Shown here: one piece after another, positions 40,036-53,285 of the stretch
Layout: every line of letters starts with the position of its first letter
How positions within the stretch are numbered: the stretch's first letter is position 1
NCBI GenBank assembly: GCA_035222895.1
Contig: JAVYIG010000118.1
Coordinates: forward strand, 124,001-188,000
DNA: 64,000 nucleotides
From: Strongylocentrotus droebachiensis
Lineage: Eukaryota; Echinodermata; Echinoidea; Camarodonta; Strongylocentrotidae
Reading direction: 5' to 3'
Position numbers and translations under genes: made by a program
Notes under the pieces: generated by a model
The model's database searches: none
Told to the model about the DNA's origin: nothing
What the model saw: only the letters and a program-made list of their open reading frames with translations

Positions 40036-40316
40036 TGAACTTCTTAATATGAAAACATGAGAACATTCACACAGGCAATTTAATCTTGGTCATCTTGACA
40101 TGTGTGAACTTCTTAACTAATATTAAAACATGAGAACATTCACACAGGCAATTTAATCTTGGCCATCTTGACATATGTGAACGTCTTAACTAATATTTAA
40201 ACATGAGAACATTCACACAGGCAATTTAATCTTGGTCATCTTGACATGTGTGAACTTCTTAACTAATATTAAAACATGAGAACATTCACACAGGCAATTT
40301 AATCTTGGTCATCTTG
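40036..40316 (+). repeat. 73-bp tandem repeat, about 3.9 copies
   Basis: Unit includes TGAACTTCTTAACTAATATT, AAAACATGAGAACATTCACA, CAGGCAATTTAATCTTGGTC and ATCTTGACATGTG. The first copy lacks 4 bp and the last is cut after ATCTTG. Begins 2 bp after the palindrome. Confidence 0.93.
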
Positions 40317-40589
40317 TGTTTACACTGTCTTTCATTTCCCTACAACATCCTACATGGCTGTCACACATTTGGAATGGACCTGATTGAACCCAGTCTGGAG
40401 CGAGCCTAGACCATGATCATTTGAAACTGCTTTAAAGATAAATGACCCTAAAACTAGCTTTAGCTCCAGCAAACATTGCGTTACCATGGACTAAATTCTA
40501 CTACATAGGTTCTACACAGTATAGACCAAGGTAAAGTTCCTCGTCTAACGGCATATACAATGGACAGGACAGGTTCCCAGAAGGAAAAA

Positions 40590-40682
40590 CCAGTTACCAC
40601 CAGTTGAAATTTCCAACTGGTTCCAGTTAACTTCAACTGGAACCAGTTAAATTCAACTTGTTCCAGTTGATTCTAACTGGTC
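40590..40682. repeat. Cluster of CCAGTT/AACTGG motifs
   Basis: Eight copies of the hexamer in both orientations in 93 bp, often 8-20 bp apart. The core matches Myb-type half sites (AACTG). Could be a simple decayed repeat instead. Confidence 0.6.
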
Positions 40683-40683
40683 C

Positions 40684-43300
40684 ATGATGCCCCCCCCCCC
40701 TCCCCCAGCTCCAGGCAGAACCAAAATCTGGCATATCAGCAGTACAAATTAAGTACCAAAAAAAAAAAAAATGCCCCCTAATTGTGCACTGGGCACCCAA
40801 TCAACTTTTGCCCCAAAGGGAATCTCATAAATGTGATGGTGGGCTGTCAAAGAATTTTTGTTATGTTATCAGTAAGTTACATGTAGCAGAACTTGAGAAC
40901 ATGATAGACTATTTTCTCAATTATATAGCAAAGTTTTGAAAATCTGAGGATATTTTATTCTTATGCATTTGTTGGCAAATTTGTGAGCAAATCTGGTCTT
41001 CCTACCAGCCCATCCCTCCCCATTATTTCTAGTGATGCCCTGGATGTCTTAGGCAGGTAGACCTTTGATACACAGGAGACAGATAGACAGAGAAAACGCG
41101 TTGGAGAGAGAAAGAGGGGGAGCGAGAGAGAGAGAGAGTATAAAACAGAGAGAGAGAGAGAGAGAGAGAAGAACAAGAGAGAGAGAGAGAGAGACCACAA
41201 CATGAACTATCTTTCATTCAAAGAATTGATGGGGATGTCATCAGCAAACATGACCTTTACAGAAGTTCTCAAACTGTCGCAAAATGTGATGAAATGTGTC
41301 TATTCCTGCTCCGATCCATACCAAAACTGGCACATATCACTCTGCGTGCTCCAGCCTCCGATATTGGTTTATCTCAAAAGCACAATTTTTTTGAAAAGGC
41401 GCTATTGTTTCATGATGTTAACGCGGATCACATCTTTGAATACAATTAAGTAAATTTCAATGACATATGTTACCACTAACAATGGATTCTACAAAGAGAA
41501 ATAGAAGATGACCTTTAAAGGGCAAAGGTATTTTATTTTCAGGTTCAATACCTTTTCTTTCATCACATCAGACTCACATCTTCAACCTTTGACATAAGAA
41601 ATCAAAGAACAGTTTTTGAAAGGTCACACTTTTTTTAAATACATTACTGAACACTTTTAATAATTTAAAGATTTTTCTCTTTTTTTATATTTATGACAGG
41701 AATGATAATCTTGAGTTCTAAAAATGGTGAAAAAAATATTGAAAAAGTTCAAATTCATACATGTACCAATTGTTAAGAAATACAAATAAATGACTCTTGC
41801 TTAATGAATTTGAAATACTTTCAAAAAATCAACTATTTGATTTCAGTACGAATGTATTACCTATATATATTTTGAGATTATGTAATATTCACACACTTCA
41901 ACAGGTGACCCTGCATTTATTACTAAATTAGTTACTTGAAACATTACCAAGTAGATATTTGAAAAGTAAAATTACATCAATCTATGATTACCTATACTTA
42001 TTTTTGTTACAATTGTACTGCTCTTAAAAGCAGTTTTCATAGATCACAAATTACACATTGCAATCAGTACCGTCTGGCTATAATGAATTATTTCCAAATT
42101 GGTTACAGAGAGCAGGGTTCCCTGGAATATCATGTTACAAAACTGGAACAAAATTGAAACAAGACGTCATTTCTTTAAAATATCAAAACAAACATTGTAG
42201 AAGGCACAGCTGGCATTTGTCTTTCCATACAAATAAAACTCCTTCCTTGATCTACATGTGTATATCTTGATTAATAATGAAAGATTCAATAACAAGTACA
42301 CACAATGAGGAAATTAAGACAGTGAACATATGTCAAGTTGAAGAAATCTGACTGCTTTTTCTTATTATAATTCAGGAAGTTGTAGTTTGAGCTGAATCAA
42401 AATATTGAGATAAGAGGACAGAAATATGTAAAAGCAAACACACGGAGACAGAGAGTGACATACTGTAGCACTGGGAAGTTTCAAAAGACCTTTGTGAAAC
42501 TTGAAGAAGCTCCGCTTTTAAAAAAAAGAAGAAGAAAGACATGAACTGCATGTACACAACAATGCAAAAGAAATACTTTTACAAAAGGAAAACCCATGAT
42601 GAGATTTGTTGAAAGATTAAGATTTCATTTACATGGGTTCAACCTTTTACACATACAATTTTCCTTTCTCCAAATGATTTGGAAAAAGAGCACAGAACTG
42701 ATGACTGCTATCTATTTTAGTCAATTTGATAATTAATTGGTCTTACACTTCAGAAAAGAAGTATATTTCTAACAAATCAATTGTAATTGTAACCCTCACG
42801 TTACTGTGTTTGACATCAGCATTTCACACTGATAGGGATCATATGAAAGCAAAACAACTGCAATTGAATGAGCCGATAGAAAAAAATTGATAGAACTTAC
42901 ACATATCACAAACTACATCAACAAAGCTACCCCTATGAATTTCATGGATCGAAGCCAAGGAATTGTAGAAATAAAGTGCACATAATGACCCACTAAATCC
43001 TTCCGATATGGAAGTCCAACCAAAAATCTGTCAATTTCCACAAACCTCTCTATCCAATAGATATCAAATATAAAGAGAGGATTTGCCAGGGGATGATGTT
43101 GCATTTTTGAGGCATTATAGGAATTATGAGATGAAGTGACAGAGAGAAGGGATGGCAAAGGGAGTGCTGGCTACCCCCTCCCCCTCACCCTCTCCCCGTA
43201 CTGACATGTTTACCATCAAAATAAAGCTCACTAAATCTAATAACCATGGTTTATTTACTACATACGACAGTGATGATGAGGTCGGCAATAAAGATAGGAT
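40684..43300. other. No supported gene
   Basis: AT-rich. Contains a GA-rich tract (41096-41193), a C-run at 40688-40703 and an A-run near 40758. No exon was recognised. Confidence 0.5.
41096..41193. repeat. (GA)n-rich microsatellite
   Basis: Interrupted GA repeats; the overlapping Ser/Leu-rich minus-strand frames are artefacts. Confidence 0.93.
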
Positions 43301-43309
43301 GATATAGTA

Positions 43310-43520
43310 TTGATGATGATGACATGATGATAATGTTGATGATGATGATGATGATGAAGATGATGAGGATGATGAGGATGAGGAGGATGGTGATGATGAG
43401 GAGGAGGAGGATGAGGAGGAGGAGGATGAGGAGGAGGAGGATGATGAGGATGATGGTGATGGTGATGGATATGATGTTGATCAGGATGATACGGATGATG
43501 ATGATGATGATGATGATGAT

Positions 43521-43597
<77 letters not shown>

Positions 43598-43608
43598 ATG
43601 ATGATGAT

Positions 43609-43640
<32 letters not shown>

Positions 43641-43662
43641 ATGATGATGATGATGATGATAG
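43310..43662. repeat. (ATG)n / (GAT)n minisatellite-like tract, about 350 bp
   Basis: Trinucleotide ATG with GAGGAG and TATG interruptions. Opens frames of Met/Arg on one strand and His/Ser/Pro on the other; neither looks like a gene. Confidence 0.95.
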
Positions 43663-43665
43663 TAA

Positions 43666-46600
43666 TGCTGATCTAATTACATACAAATCAGTAATAGCAA
43701 TGAGAAGGATTCCTACATGTCAGACAAAAATGGGGAGCATAAGTTTTTCCTTCAAAAACAACACTCCCAGAACTCCTATGTTCCATTGCTATCAACAATT
43801 TGCATTATGAACAACAACTACAAATCATTTCTACTTCAACCAAGAGATATTATAAATGTAGGAATGATTAGTTCTGATCATGATGAATGTAAAACTGATT
43901 TTATTTCATCTGACATAAAACATGGCAAACATGTGACTCGATTACTATTTGACATATTGCATTCATTGTAGTACATCCTCCAGCAGACTCTTTCAAACTG
44001 CAAGAAAATTGATATTTCCTGCGAACCCTTTCAGTTCAAGAAAGAGCATTTTCTGATCTCAATCGGGCTTCAAGCAACCCTCCCATTTCACAAGGCTCTT
44101 ATTCTACTTCATACATCCAATATTGGTACATCCTAATCACAGGCTAAAGCAATTAGTGTTTGGTAACTAATCTGGCAAACTAACATTTCCACTTACATTG
44201 AGGGGGTGATAAACGGAACACATGCCTCACATGTCTTTGTCAAGATGTCACTTCAAAGACACCATACATTTCCATTTGCAGCACCCAAAGGCCAAAATCC
44301 GGAGGGGGATGATATAGCAATGGATTTCATATGGACTTAATCACTATTGATTTTAAACTTCGCATCTCATTATATCATACAAGCATGTGGAAATCATCCT
44401 GTCATCATCATTAACCTTCCGAAGTCTTCTATAGTTGGAGGAATCTTGGCTGAGTTACAAGAACGTCATCTTGAAAAACAAGTTTAACTTGATATAGTTA
44501 CATTGAGATAGGAGAATTTGACAGATTTCCACTAAAAAATTGTTAGTGCACAATAATTCAATTCAGTGTTGTGCCAATCACTTGGTTAAGAAGTTATAAG
44601 AAAAACCTTTGTCTTCAAAAGGGTTTCTTTTTCTTTCTTTTTCCACAGCAAAATTCTTAATACAATATTTGGAACTCTCTTCTTCTGGGACAAGCGCTAG
44701 GAGAGACGGTTACCAATTTATTGGAGCTGTGATGACTACTCTTGTAATACATTTTACATGACTACTGTGGAAAACAAAGGATTAGACTGGTGTCTTCAAG
44801 TAAAATGACAAAAATATGATCATATTGGCTTCTATTGTAGCCGTTCATACCTGCCACAATAGAGCTTAATTAAGGTGATCCAATATTACCCTGACAATAA
44901 CTACGCTATTGACTATATGGCACTCATAGAATTCACAGAATTCTTCCACATCCTTTTACTACACCTGGGTACAGCGTGGTAAATATAGATTACCATCTTG
45001 CCAGAGGACACCAGTACTGTGCAGAAGCTCAAAACCTCACAGTATTCACTGAAGTCTTCAAAAATATTTCACCACAACAACTCTACAAGTGCCCCAAAAC
45101 AGAACAAAACTATCAGTTAATTGTAAATATGTACATATTTCAGAATCGATGTACTTGGAAAATATTTGCAAACAAATTTGCATCACTGACAGATCAATGT
45201 AGCTTGAAAGGGAAACGCTAATCGCTCCATTCCTAATTCAACTCCTGCTTCTACAGACAAACTCTACTAGAATCCTATCCCCTTTACCAAATCACTAAAG
45301 CAACACTCTCCATATCCAGTACCATTAGCTTTCAAGTGTGGTTAGGCCCCTAATAGCTCTCCAGACACCATCAGGCCCCAATCACACTCACCTCACAGGT
45401 GCTGTATTAAAGTGGGTCAAAACAGGTGCAACAGTTGACCATGGTTAAGACGAGTGTGATTAGGGCATAGGTGTGCAACAGGATGGGAGAGTCTGTCTAA
45501 TGTTCAATAGTGTGAACACATACCTAAATGAACATGTCAAAAAGAATAGAAAATGATAGTCCTTTTCACATTGAACTGTCAAGTACAAAGAGAGTGTGCA
45601 TGTGTGGAGGGGAGGGGAGGGGAGATTCTTGAAAATACATTAGTGTTGGTTATTCCTGATATTGGATGTTTGAATCTCGAAGGGTACTGATAATGGTATG
45701 GTATCAACAACAACAAATTATAACTTCAATGTTACTTGCACTGTAGAACAAATAGAATGCTCATTAATCTGATTAAAGATGAACATTATATTTTCTCTAA
45801 CCAGACTTTGAACATTTTTCAATTACATTTTTTTTCTTAACACACAGATACAAAGTTTCCTCAACCATAAAAAATATTAAAACTTTAGAACGTTTTGTCA
45901 AAGAAGGTACCGGGTACCTTTAAATTAGGAAGAGTGGAAACAGATACACCAATACAACTGATACTCGAACATATATGCTCATCCTCCAATTACATAATCT
46001 CTGTTACTATGTTTGTTAATGAAATTGTAGAATCAAGTCTTTTTACACACCCCCCTCCACATCCTATCACTGAGTTTAAGCACGTTACGAACCCATAGGG
46101 GTAACTGAGGAAAGGTAGAGGGTAACTGAGGAAGGGTAGAGGTTTCCTGCCGCTGAACAAAGCAAAACTAAACACATAATCTATGTGAAACAAAACTCCG
46201 GAAACACCTCGTTAATGGTCATTAGCTGAGATCCAGCGCTCGGGCCGTCGATTGCCGCACAACTAGACGGGATCCTATGCACTCCGAGGGTCAGTTAAGT
46301 TCGCAATGTCCGGCCAACTGTAACGTAATCGCCTTTGCTTTCGTGAAATTGTTTGTTTGCGGCCAGACGAGATTGGGCATGGTGCCCAAATGTAGTGGGT
46401 AAGGAGGGGGGCAAGGAGGGAGGCAATGCCAGGTGTGAGCTGAGGAGATTGTTATCGCCAGAGATGACGTGAAAGATGACGAGGGGAAGATTGTTTGCGC
46501 TCCGGAGGCTCGACTCGCAAATGAGAATTGCTCTCTTCCGCGGTGCTGAGAAATTCACCTCCCTTAAGAAAGGGAGGATTGAGTTATAAATAAATCATTT

Positions 46601-47382
46601 TCTACGGCATACGTCCTATGAGACTGCTCATCTGCCTACATTTAGTTAAACAGTGAAAGCCTTAGCCTTGGCATTGGGAATTCATAAGTATTAGTGTCAA
46701 TCATAGCTACGACATGGTGTACATTGGAGACACTACTTCTGTTAGAAATTATCCTTTGTAAATTCTTATGGCTTTCATTCAAATTTAGAGAAATAATCAC
46801 GTTTTTGATTAAAATCTGTGAATCCCCTTTTATCATCACATTTCTACAAAATATACAAATATGGTATGCAATCATTATTGCAAGAGAAAATCTTGCTGAT
46901 GTAAGGAAATAGGTCTAGGGTTGGAAATAAATATTAAAGATAAATATGATAGGAACACAGATCTATAGAAGTTTCATAAAATTGTCAAGTAAATGACCAA
47001 AATGTAAATATGATACAGGAGTCTTCCATCAGATATTGAGTCCCAATTTGTGTAATAGTGTGCTGTAAAAAAATATTTAAAAAAATAAGTAGAGTAATAT
47101 GTCTACATCTTCTCAAGACAATAGCATCCTTACCTGCCTATTCCTCAATCTCTCTCATTTCAGCCTGAACACTATTTTGTACTATCCAATTCATTGCTCA
47201 CTTTCTTTTTACAACTTTATCAATAACTGCCGTTTAATGAATGCTTCTTTTAATATGTTGTATTGAATGCACATGTTAAAGTAAGACAGCAATGAAAACA
47301 TCCAAAGTAATATGGAAATGCTATCGAAATGAAAGGAACGACAAGAGATTTGATTGACTTCTTCCCTGAATTTTAATGCATG
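43666..47382. other. No supported gene; CpG-rich island at 46200-46560
   Basis: AT-rich except for the island. A short inverted pair (CCCCAATCACACTC near 45378, GAGTGTGATTAGGG near 45454) may be a small MITE. Confidence 0.45.
46200..46560. promoter_or_regulatory. CpG-rich island, possible promoter or enhancer
   Basis: About two dozen CpGs counted by eye in 360 bp, standing out from AT-rich, CpG-poor flanks. Includes CGCTCGGGCCGTCGATTGCC and CTCTTCCGCGG. No TATA box or splice donor is obvious on either strand, and the minus-strand open frame of 87 codons is not recognised. Function is inference only. Confidence 0.3.
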
Positions 47383-47405
47383 CCCCCCCCCCCCCCCCCC
47401 CCCCC
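47383..47405. repeat. Poly-C tract, 23 bp
   Basis: Pure C run. Confidence 0.95.
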
Positions 47406-50400
47406 GATTACACAAATCCCACCCCATTCAATACCTATTTCAAATTTAGTCGAAACATGTACTTCTGCCCATCAATATCCCATTTTATCCCATCCTACTT
47501 TATCCTATCCCTCTGCTCCATCCCTTCATCTTCTCCATCCCCGCATCTATCTAATGCACTAAAGATCATGTTGTAACCATAGCAACCACTGTCATCCCTG
47601 GATGAGCTAACCTACTATCATCCATCAAGCCAGTCAAGCGCTCTGGAACCAGCTCTCAAATGATGCAGGACAAGGCACTCTTACAACGCGTCTTTTACAT
47701 CACTCGACATCAGGGAAAATATTAAGCAGGATAAGATTTGCCCGCTAGTTTCATAAACTGGCGTACGCACATAGGGTTAAGCATTGGAGAACCGTTGGTA
47801 CGCAAAACGAGCAACAGATTATTCTGTTTTCATCCAATAAATGAATATGCACATTTAAACAGATTATGTAAAGCAACACATATTCACAGAAATAGCCAGA
47901 AATGGACAGAGAGTGCACTAAAGAGAGAGAGAGAGGGGGCGGCAGGGCGGGGGGAGAAAGACAGAAATAGAGAGACACAGGGGCAGATAATAGCTGCTCA
48001 ATTACTTTGAAGTCAGGGGGGGGGGGCTTTAAATGTTTTCAAACTTGTCCTTTGCTGAGAGGCACCTTTGCTGAGAGGCATATATATATTACCTTGAGCT
48101 TTTTTCTTCAACTAAAAAGCTCATATTAGCTGAAATTTTAATGTCAGCATTTCACCACACAAGAAGAGAGGGTTGAGAGAGAGAGAGAGCATTAGGAGTG
48201 CAAATAAAACTGGGTGATATAGCGAGTGACCCAGAAAAAGAGAAAGATAAGAAAAAGAACTGGAAACAGAACTCAAGACAGATGAGATAGACTTTCAAGG
48301 CATTCACACTGAAAAGAAATAAGTACAAAATTCAATTAAAGGATTGATCAATAAAGAATCGTAATATAGTGAAAAGGCATGTACATAAGATAAGAATGTA
48401 GTAGAGTCTAACATCAGAAAAAAATTGTTCTGGCGAGTTCTACTTACATCAAATGTGCCGGGTAAGCTAACGTCATGTGTATCGCTCGAGGGTACAAAAT
48501 AAAAGCTGCCCCGTCACATCAGGGGGAGCTCACACAAGCACTGCCCATGTAGTGTTCAATTGAATATGATATTCAAAAATGAGAGATGGACCCACGACTG
48601 TTTCACTAGTGTTAATTCAGAACTACATGTGTATGTTCAAACCTTTGTTTGAAATACAATGCTCATTTCACTAAAGTTAGATACAATAAACTACAGGTAT
48701 ATTACTTATTATTAAGTGCACGGTTTTGTAATGATATACAATAAATTTTGCTAGTTTGAACGGGGATGAGAAAGATTCAGCATGATACATTATAAGCTTT
48801 GGCAGTACGAATACAACCACTCTATTTCTTGCCATTTCACTAAATACATGTAAATCATTGCGTCAATTAATACCGTGGGACTTAGCTCTTGAAACTCGCA
48901 ATTACTTTAAATGGCAACCCTGTCAATTTGTGAATAATCGTGACATTTCTCTTCGCTGCATCTTGCAATAACATTTGTCCATTTTCCAGTTAACTCCATC
49001 CGCAAAGACATATATCATTCCTGGTCCGATTCTAGGACTTAGTAGATTTTCTGCAACATTTAGCACAATCATTAAATGTCTATGATGTCTATGATGACTG
49101 GGAGATGGAAATGGAATAACGGAATAGGTCCAAGCTTTACTTCCTAACAGCAAAGCAAGATTATATACTTTGAGAGAAATGTATTTCTAATCTTTACCCT
49201 TTTGACGGTTGTGTTTGCAAAATATAACCTTTCGTGTACTATGGATCATTCATCTCTACAGCTCTCAATAAGGCTACATGTAACTTCTCTTTCTCACTTT
49301 CAAATATTGATAACACTCCTTTTCTATTGATCTAAATTCTTCTTTCAAACACATCTTTTCAATTTCCTAAATCTTTCTTGCTGCTTTATTTTTATTTTTT
49401 CAAATATATTGTCTAATTCTGTGTCTTTATTTCTCTGTCATTACTTTACTAATACGCACCCTCTCTATCTCTCTTGCTGTCTTTCCCTCCTTCCCTCTCT
49501 CTCTCTCAGATCCTTTACTTCTCTATCTTTCTCGTAACACTTTTCTTTTCACATTTTTTTATTCACTTTCTCTTTTACCCTTTCTCTATCACACTTTCTC
49601 TATCACATTTTATCTTTCACTCTTTTGTTTTCACTTTTTCTTTAACTATCACTCTCCATCTTTTTCCCTATCATTTTATACCTCATTCTTTCATCCTTCT
49701 CTCCACCATTTTATACCTTCATTCTCTCATTATCAACTTCTCCTCCAATCATTGCCCATTGCCCTTTCCATCCCAGCTGACTGTTCTCTTTTCTTTTGCC
49801 TGCCCTTCTCTCCTCCTCCCACTCGCTCACTCAATCTCACAGCATGCGCCAACCAATTTCAAGCCTCGATAGCTCCAAATCGCCAGTGAATGTTCCGCTC
49901 TGACTGCCAAACAATGCAACAAGCGCGAACGACACGTGTTGACACTCCCAGTTAATGACAGTTTATTCTGTATAATGTCCTCTCGTTTGGACACGTTTGG
50001 AACCTGGTAGAACTTGAGCTTCACAGCACAAAGAAAAGTACATGGGACTGGACATCATAACCTATTCAAATTTACAGTCCATGTATCTCCGCAGAAATCA
50101 GCTTGGTAAAATTTCATTCCAATCTTTCTCCTTACATGTGCACTTTGATTTTGCTAAACCAGCTTCATACCTGCTTTCAAAGTTATGATGATGAAAATAA
50201 TCCAGCAAAAAGGGTACTGTAAAGGGGATTCCATAAGATTTCATATTTATGTTGATGTTGTTCAATAGTTCATAGCTGTGTACACCACAGTAGAGATCCT
50301 CTACATCAAGACGAGGGTTTGCTAGGGAGTGCACATGCAGTTCAATAGCCATTTTTGTAATGTAACCAAATTTATGCATATGCCTTTGTGAAGCGCCTCA

Positions 50401-52788
50401 GAATTATTTTATTCACCTGTTTATACAAATAACTGTATTCAAATTGCATACATTAGTTGTTGCTAGGTAGGACAAACATTATGCCTTGCCCTACCTAACA
50501 ACACATAATATAATATACCGCATGCACTTTACATTCTGACTATTAAATACAATCATTCATAACTATTTGTAACTATACGTAACAAGTGAATGAAATCAAT
50601 AAAATCATTTGTATCGAGGCACTTCAGTATAAATTTGGTTACATTACGAAAATGGCATATTGTACTCATTTACTGCCACACACAGCACTGGTTGTTTTGA
50701 TATCTCACAGTAGTATATATATTTGTGATATTCCAAAGGTTTCAGTGATCCTGAGTTGGTAGGTAAAATAGGGGATGGATAATTTACCCACTTACTAACA
50801 TCTAAATACTGTGCTACTTCACAGGCCTATCTTAAGCTCTATCATCACACTTTGGGTGGAATGTAAAAGTTTACATACATGTAAGGCCCATTTACATTGA
50901 AGAAAAAACAAAATTGAAAATCACTCACACTACAGGAAAAACACATAAAAAAACGTTGGATTTTGATAAATCTGTTTTTCTTGGCGAGTTGTGCGCAAGC
51001 GCCACTTGTTGCCACTCTGCATGCGTTAACACGGAAGCGAGTAGAGTCACATGATCAAAAACAAGAATAAGCCAATGGTGTTTTGAGAGTGAGATTCCAG
51101 TTTTTCATCGTGTTTATGGCAACTTCGGATAAAACTCTGGAATGTGAGGAAAAAAAACAATGTTTTTTGCTTGCAGTGTGAATAGCCCTATACTCGGTGC
51201 TTCTCAACGCGATTTCCCACCTGTAGCTATCTCCTAACTTTGTAGATGGGTAGATGGACACAGATTACACTCATTACACAGAGTCTACATTAGATTGTAC
51301 TACCTGCTCATCTACAAATCTATCTTGGGTCGATGTGTCAGTTGGTGCAAAATTTCCTAATTTCCTAATTTGCTGCAACACAATTGGCTACACTGATCAA
51401 TACTCAGTTGTATACAATATAGAATGTATTTATGTTTCCTCCAACTTTCTTGAAGTTTTTTTTCCAAGATAGCTTTCTCAAAGATATCTATAGTTGCACA
51501 GGTTTAAAAATGGAAGTGTTATTGATGAAAACACAAATGGGTTTATTTCATTCCCCTGAGCAAAAAAATCCTGTGGGATTGGTTTCTTTCCAAGAATTCC
51601 AGATCTTTCCAAAAGAAGGAACTGTATGTTATATGCATGAGAGTTGGGTTCTAAATCATTCTATATAACAGGGAGAAACCACAGGCACAGAGTACGAATT
51701 TCTTAGGCCAGCCAAATGTCAGAGTGATGCAAATGTACACTATGATGATGGTGATTACTATATGGTTTATCTGTTTTTCATAAATTCACTGGAGATGTAT
51801 GATAATAATGATTGATTATGGAAGTATGGTGGTGACAATCATCATATGGTGATATATATATAAGAATGCTGCAATGATGATGATGGTGATGATGGTGGAA
51901 TTGATGATGGACCACCAAAACTACTGAATGAATACAATAATGTATTTAAGATTACTATTATCATAGAATCATGATTATTGATGATGATGAAGATGACGAT
52001 GATGACACGACATGGTATCCTATTGCTGTGATGCTGTAAATACAACCAGTAGTTGTTACTTTAGCTTTTCAAAGTTCATTAGCTTGATCCAAAAAAAAAT
52101 GAATACATGGCAGAGTTGGTGTACTTGTTGAATGACTGATTGGTCAATTATACCATAAGAACACTACTGAACTTGAGGATAATTGCTTCTCTTAATTGAG
52201 GGTTGTCATCTTCTCTTCCATCCTCACATTCTCTCAGCCTCCTGAAATCTTCAGCAGCAGACATACCAAATGCACTCTTTTCAACTTCAAATCCATGCCA
52301 TTTCAGCGAAGCCTCTCAAGCGTGCGTCTATTCTCGGCCTCTTCGCGAGCCATGAGGGCTCTCACGCCATAACACTTTGTCACTGTTTTTCTACCGCTCG
52401 TAAACCACAAAACTCACAAGCTCTGTCTAAATTTCAAGCCGATTTCAAGCAATTGCTCCCCTGTACTGACAGAAAAAGGCAAGGAAAATAAACATTGCCT
52501 ACATCAGCAGGTGTTGATAAAACAGATAAATTATTTATTAGACTGTGTCCATATGTAATGTAATATTGTGCAGTAAAGTGGGCTTCGCTGGACTTGCATA
52601 CAAGATTTCTCTTCGTTTCCATCAAATTTGAAGTTCAGTGCACTTCCCACTTTTCCATACTTTTTTCTTAGTTTTACCAAGCAAGACAGAACATATATCG
52701 TCTTGTTAGAGCCAAAAGGATGTTAAGCCTGAGTTAATGCCCTTCAGGCTTCAAACAGAATTACCTAAGCCCTTCTACAAACCAATAT
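47406..52788. other. No supported gene
   Basis: AT-rich with pyrimidine-rich DNA at 49450-49830, a MITE at 50884-51189, ATG-type short repeats at 51730-52010 and modest CpG enrichment at 48440-48560 and 52310-52400. Confidence 0.45.
50884..51189. mobile_element. Possible MITE with AGGCCCATTTACA ends
   Basis: The left AGGCCCATTTACATTGAAG pairs imperfectly with CTTGCAGTGTGAATAGCCCT at the right, with further pairing (CACTACAG / CTGGAATGTG). About 306 bp. Confidence 0.5.
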
Positions 52789-53285
52789 AGGCGTGTCTGC
52801 ACTATCTCGAGATTGCCAAATATCCAGCTATTTGAATTATCCCGATCGCAAACTATCCAGCTTATTTGCGTCTTCATTAGACCGAAGTAGCAAATTAGCT
52901 GGATAGTTGGTCGGGATAATATCCCAAGATATCTCGGTCTAGTTTGCGGTTTTCCGTGTTTACTCGAGGTCAGTGGTTGCGAGGTCAGCGCTGAGCGGTA
53001 TAGATCGCATGTGCGAACCGGAAATCGTTGTGCATGATGGGATCGGGATAATAAATTGACTCCGTACTTCGGTCTAATGAAGACGATCGCAAACTATCCC
53101 GCTAGTTCGGAAATAGAAGGATATTTTGCAAACTAGACCGAGATATCTTGGGATATTATCCCGACCAACTATCCAGCTAATTTGCCACTTCGGTCTAATG
53201 AAGACGCAAATAGCTGGATAGTTTCGATCGGGATAGTTCAAAATAGCTGGATATTTGGCAATCTCGAGATAGTGCAGACACGCCT
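52789..53285. mobile_element. Non-autonomous DNA transposon, about 158-bp TIRs, TAT target site
   Basis: TIRs 52789-52947 and 53128-53285 are nearly identical when inverted (AGGCGTGTCTGCACTATCTC, GAGATTGCCAAATATCCAGC, GCGTCTTCATTAGACCGAAG, GTCGGGATAATATCCCAAGA). Each side is flanked by TAT (52786-52788, 53286-53288), a 3-bp target duplication. The 180-bp core is CpG-rich and has a third copy of CTTCGGTCTAATGAAGACG. No transposase frame. Confidence 0.9.

Noticed and set aside
40036..40316. CRISPR-like array
   Set aside because: Contiguous tandem units without spacers in a eukaryotic genome.
43258..43686. 142-codon His/Ser/Pro-rich frame on the minus strand
   Set aside because: Pure translation of the ATG trinucleotide tract; no start context, no splice sites, no conserved part.
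48440..48560. Minus-strand exon ending GAT/GTAAGTAG
   Set aside because: Good donor, but in the phase needed for SUPT3H it reads PAHLM, unlike the family; no other gene fits.
49474..49872. 132-codon Ser/Phe/Leu-rich frame
   Set aside because: Lies in pyrimidine-rich DNA; composition explains it and no domain is seen.
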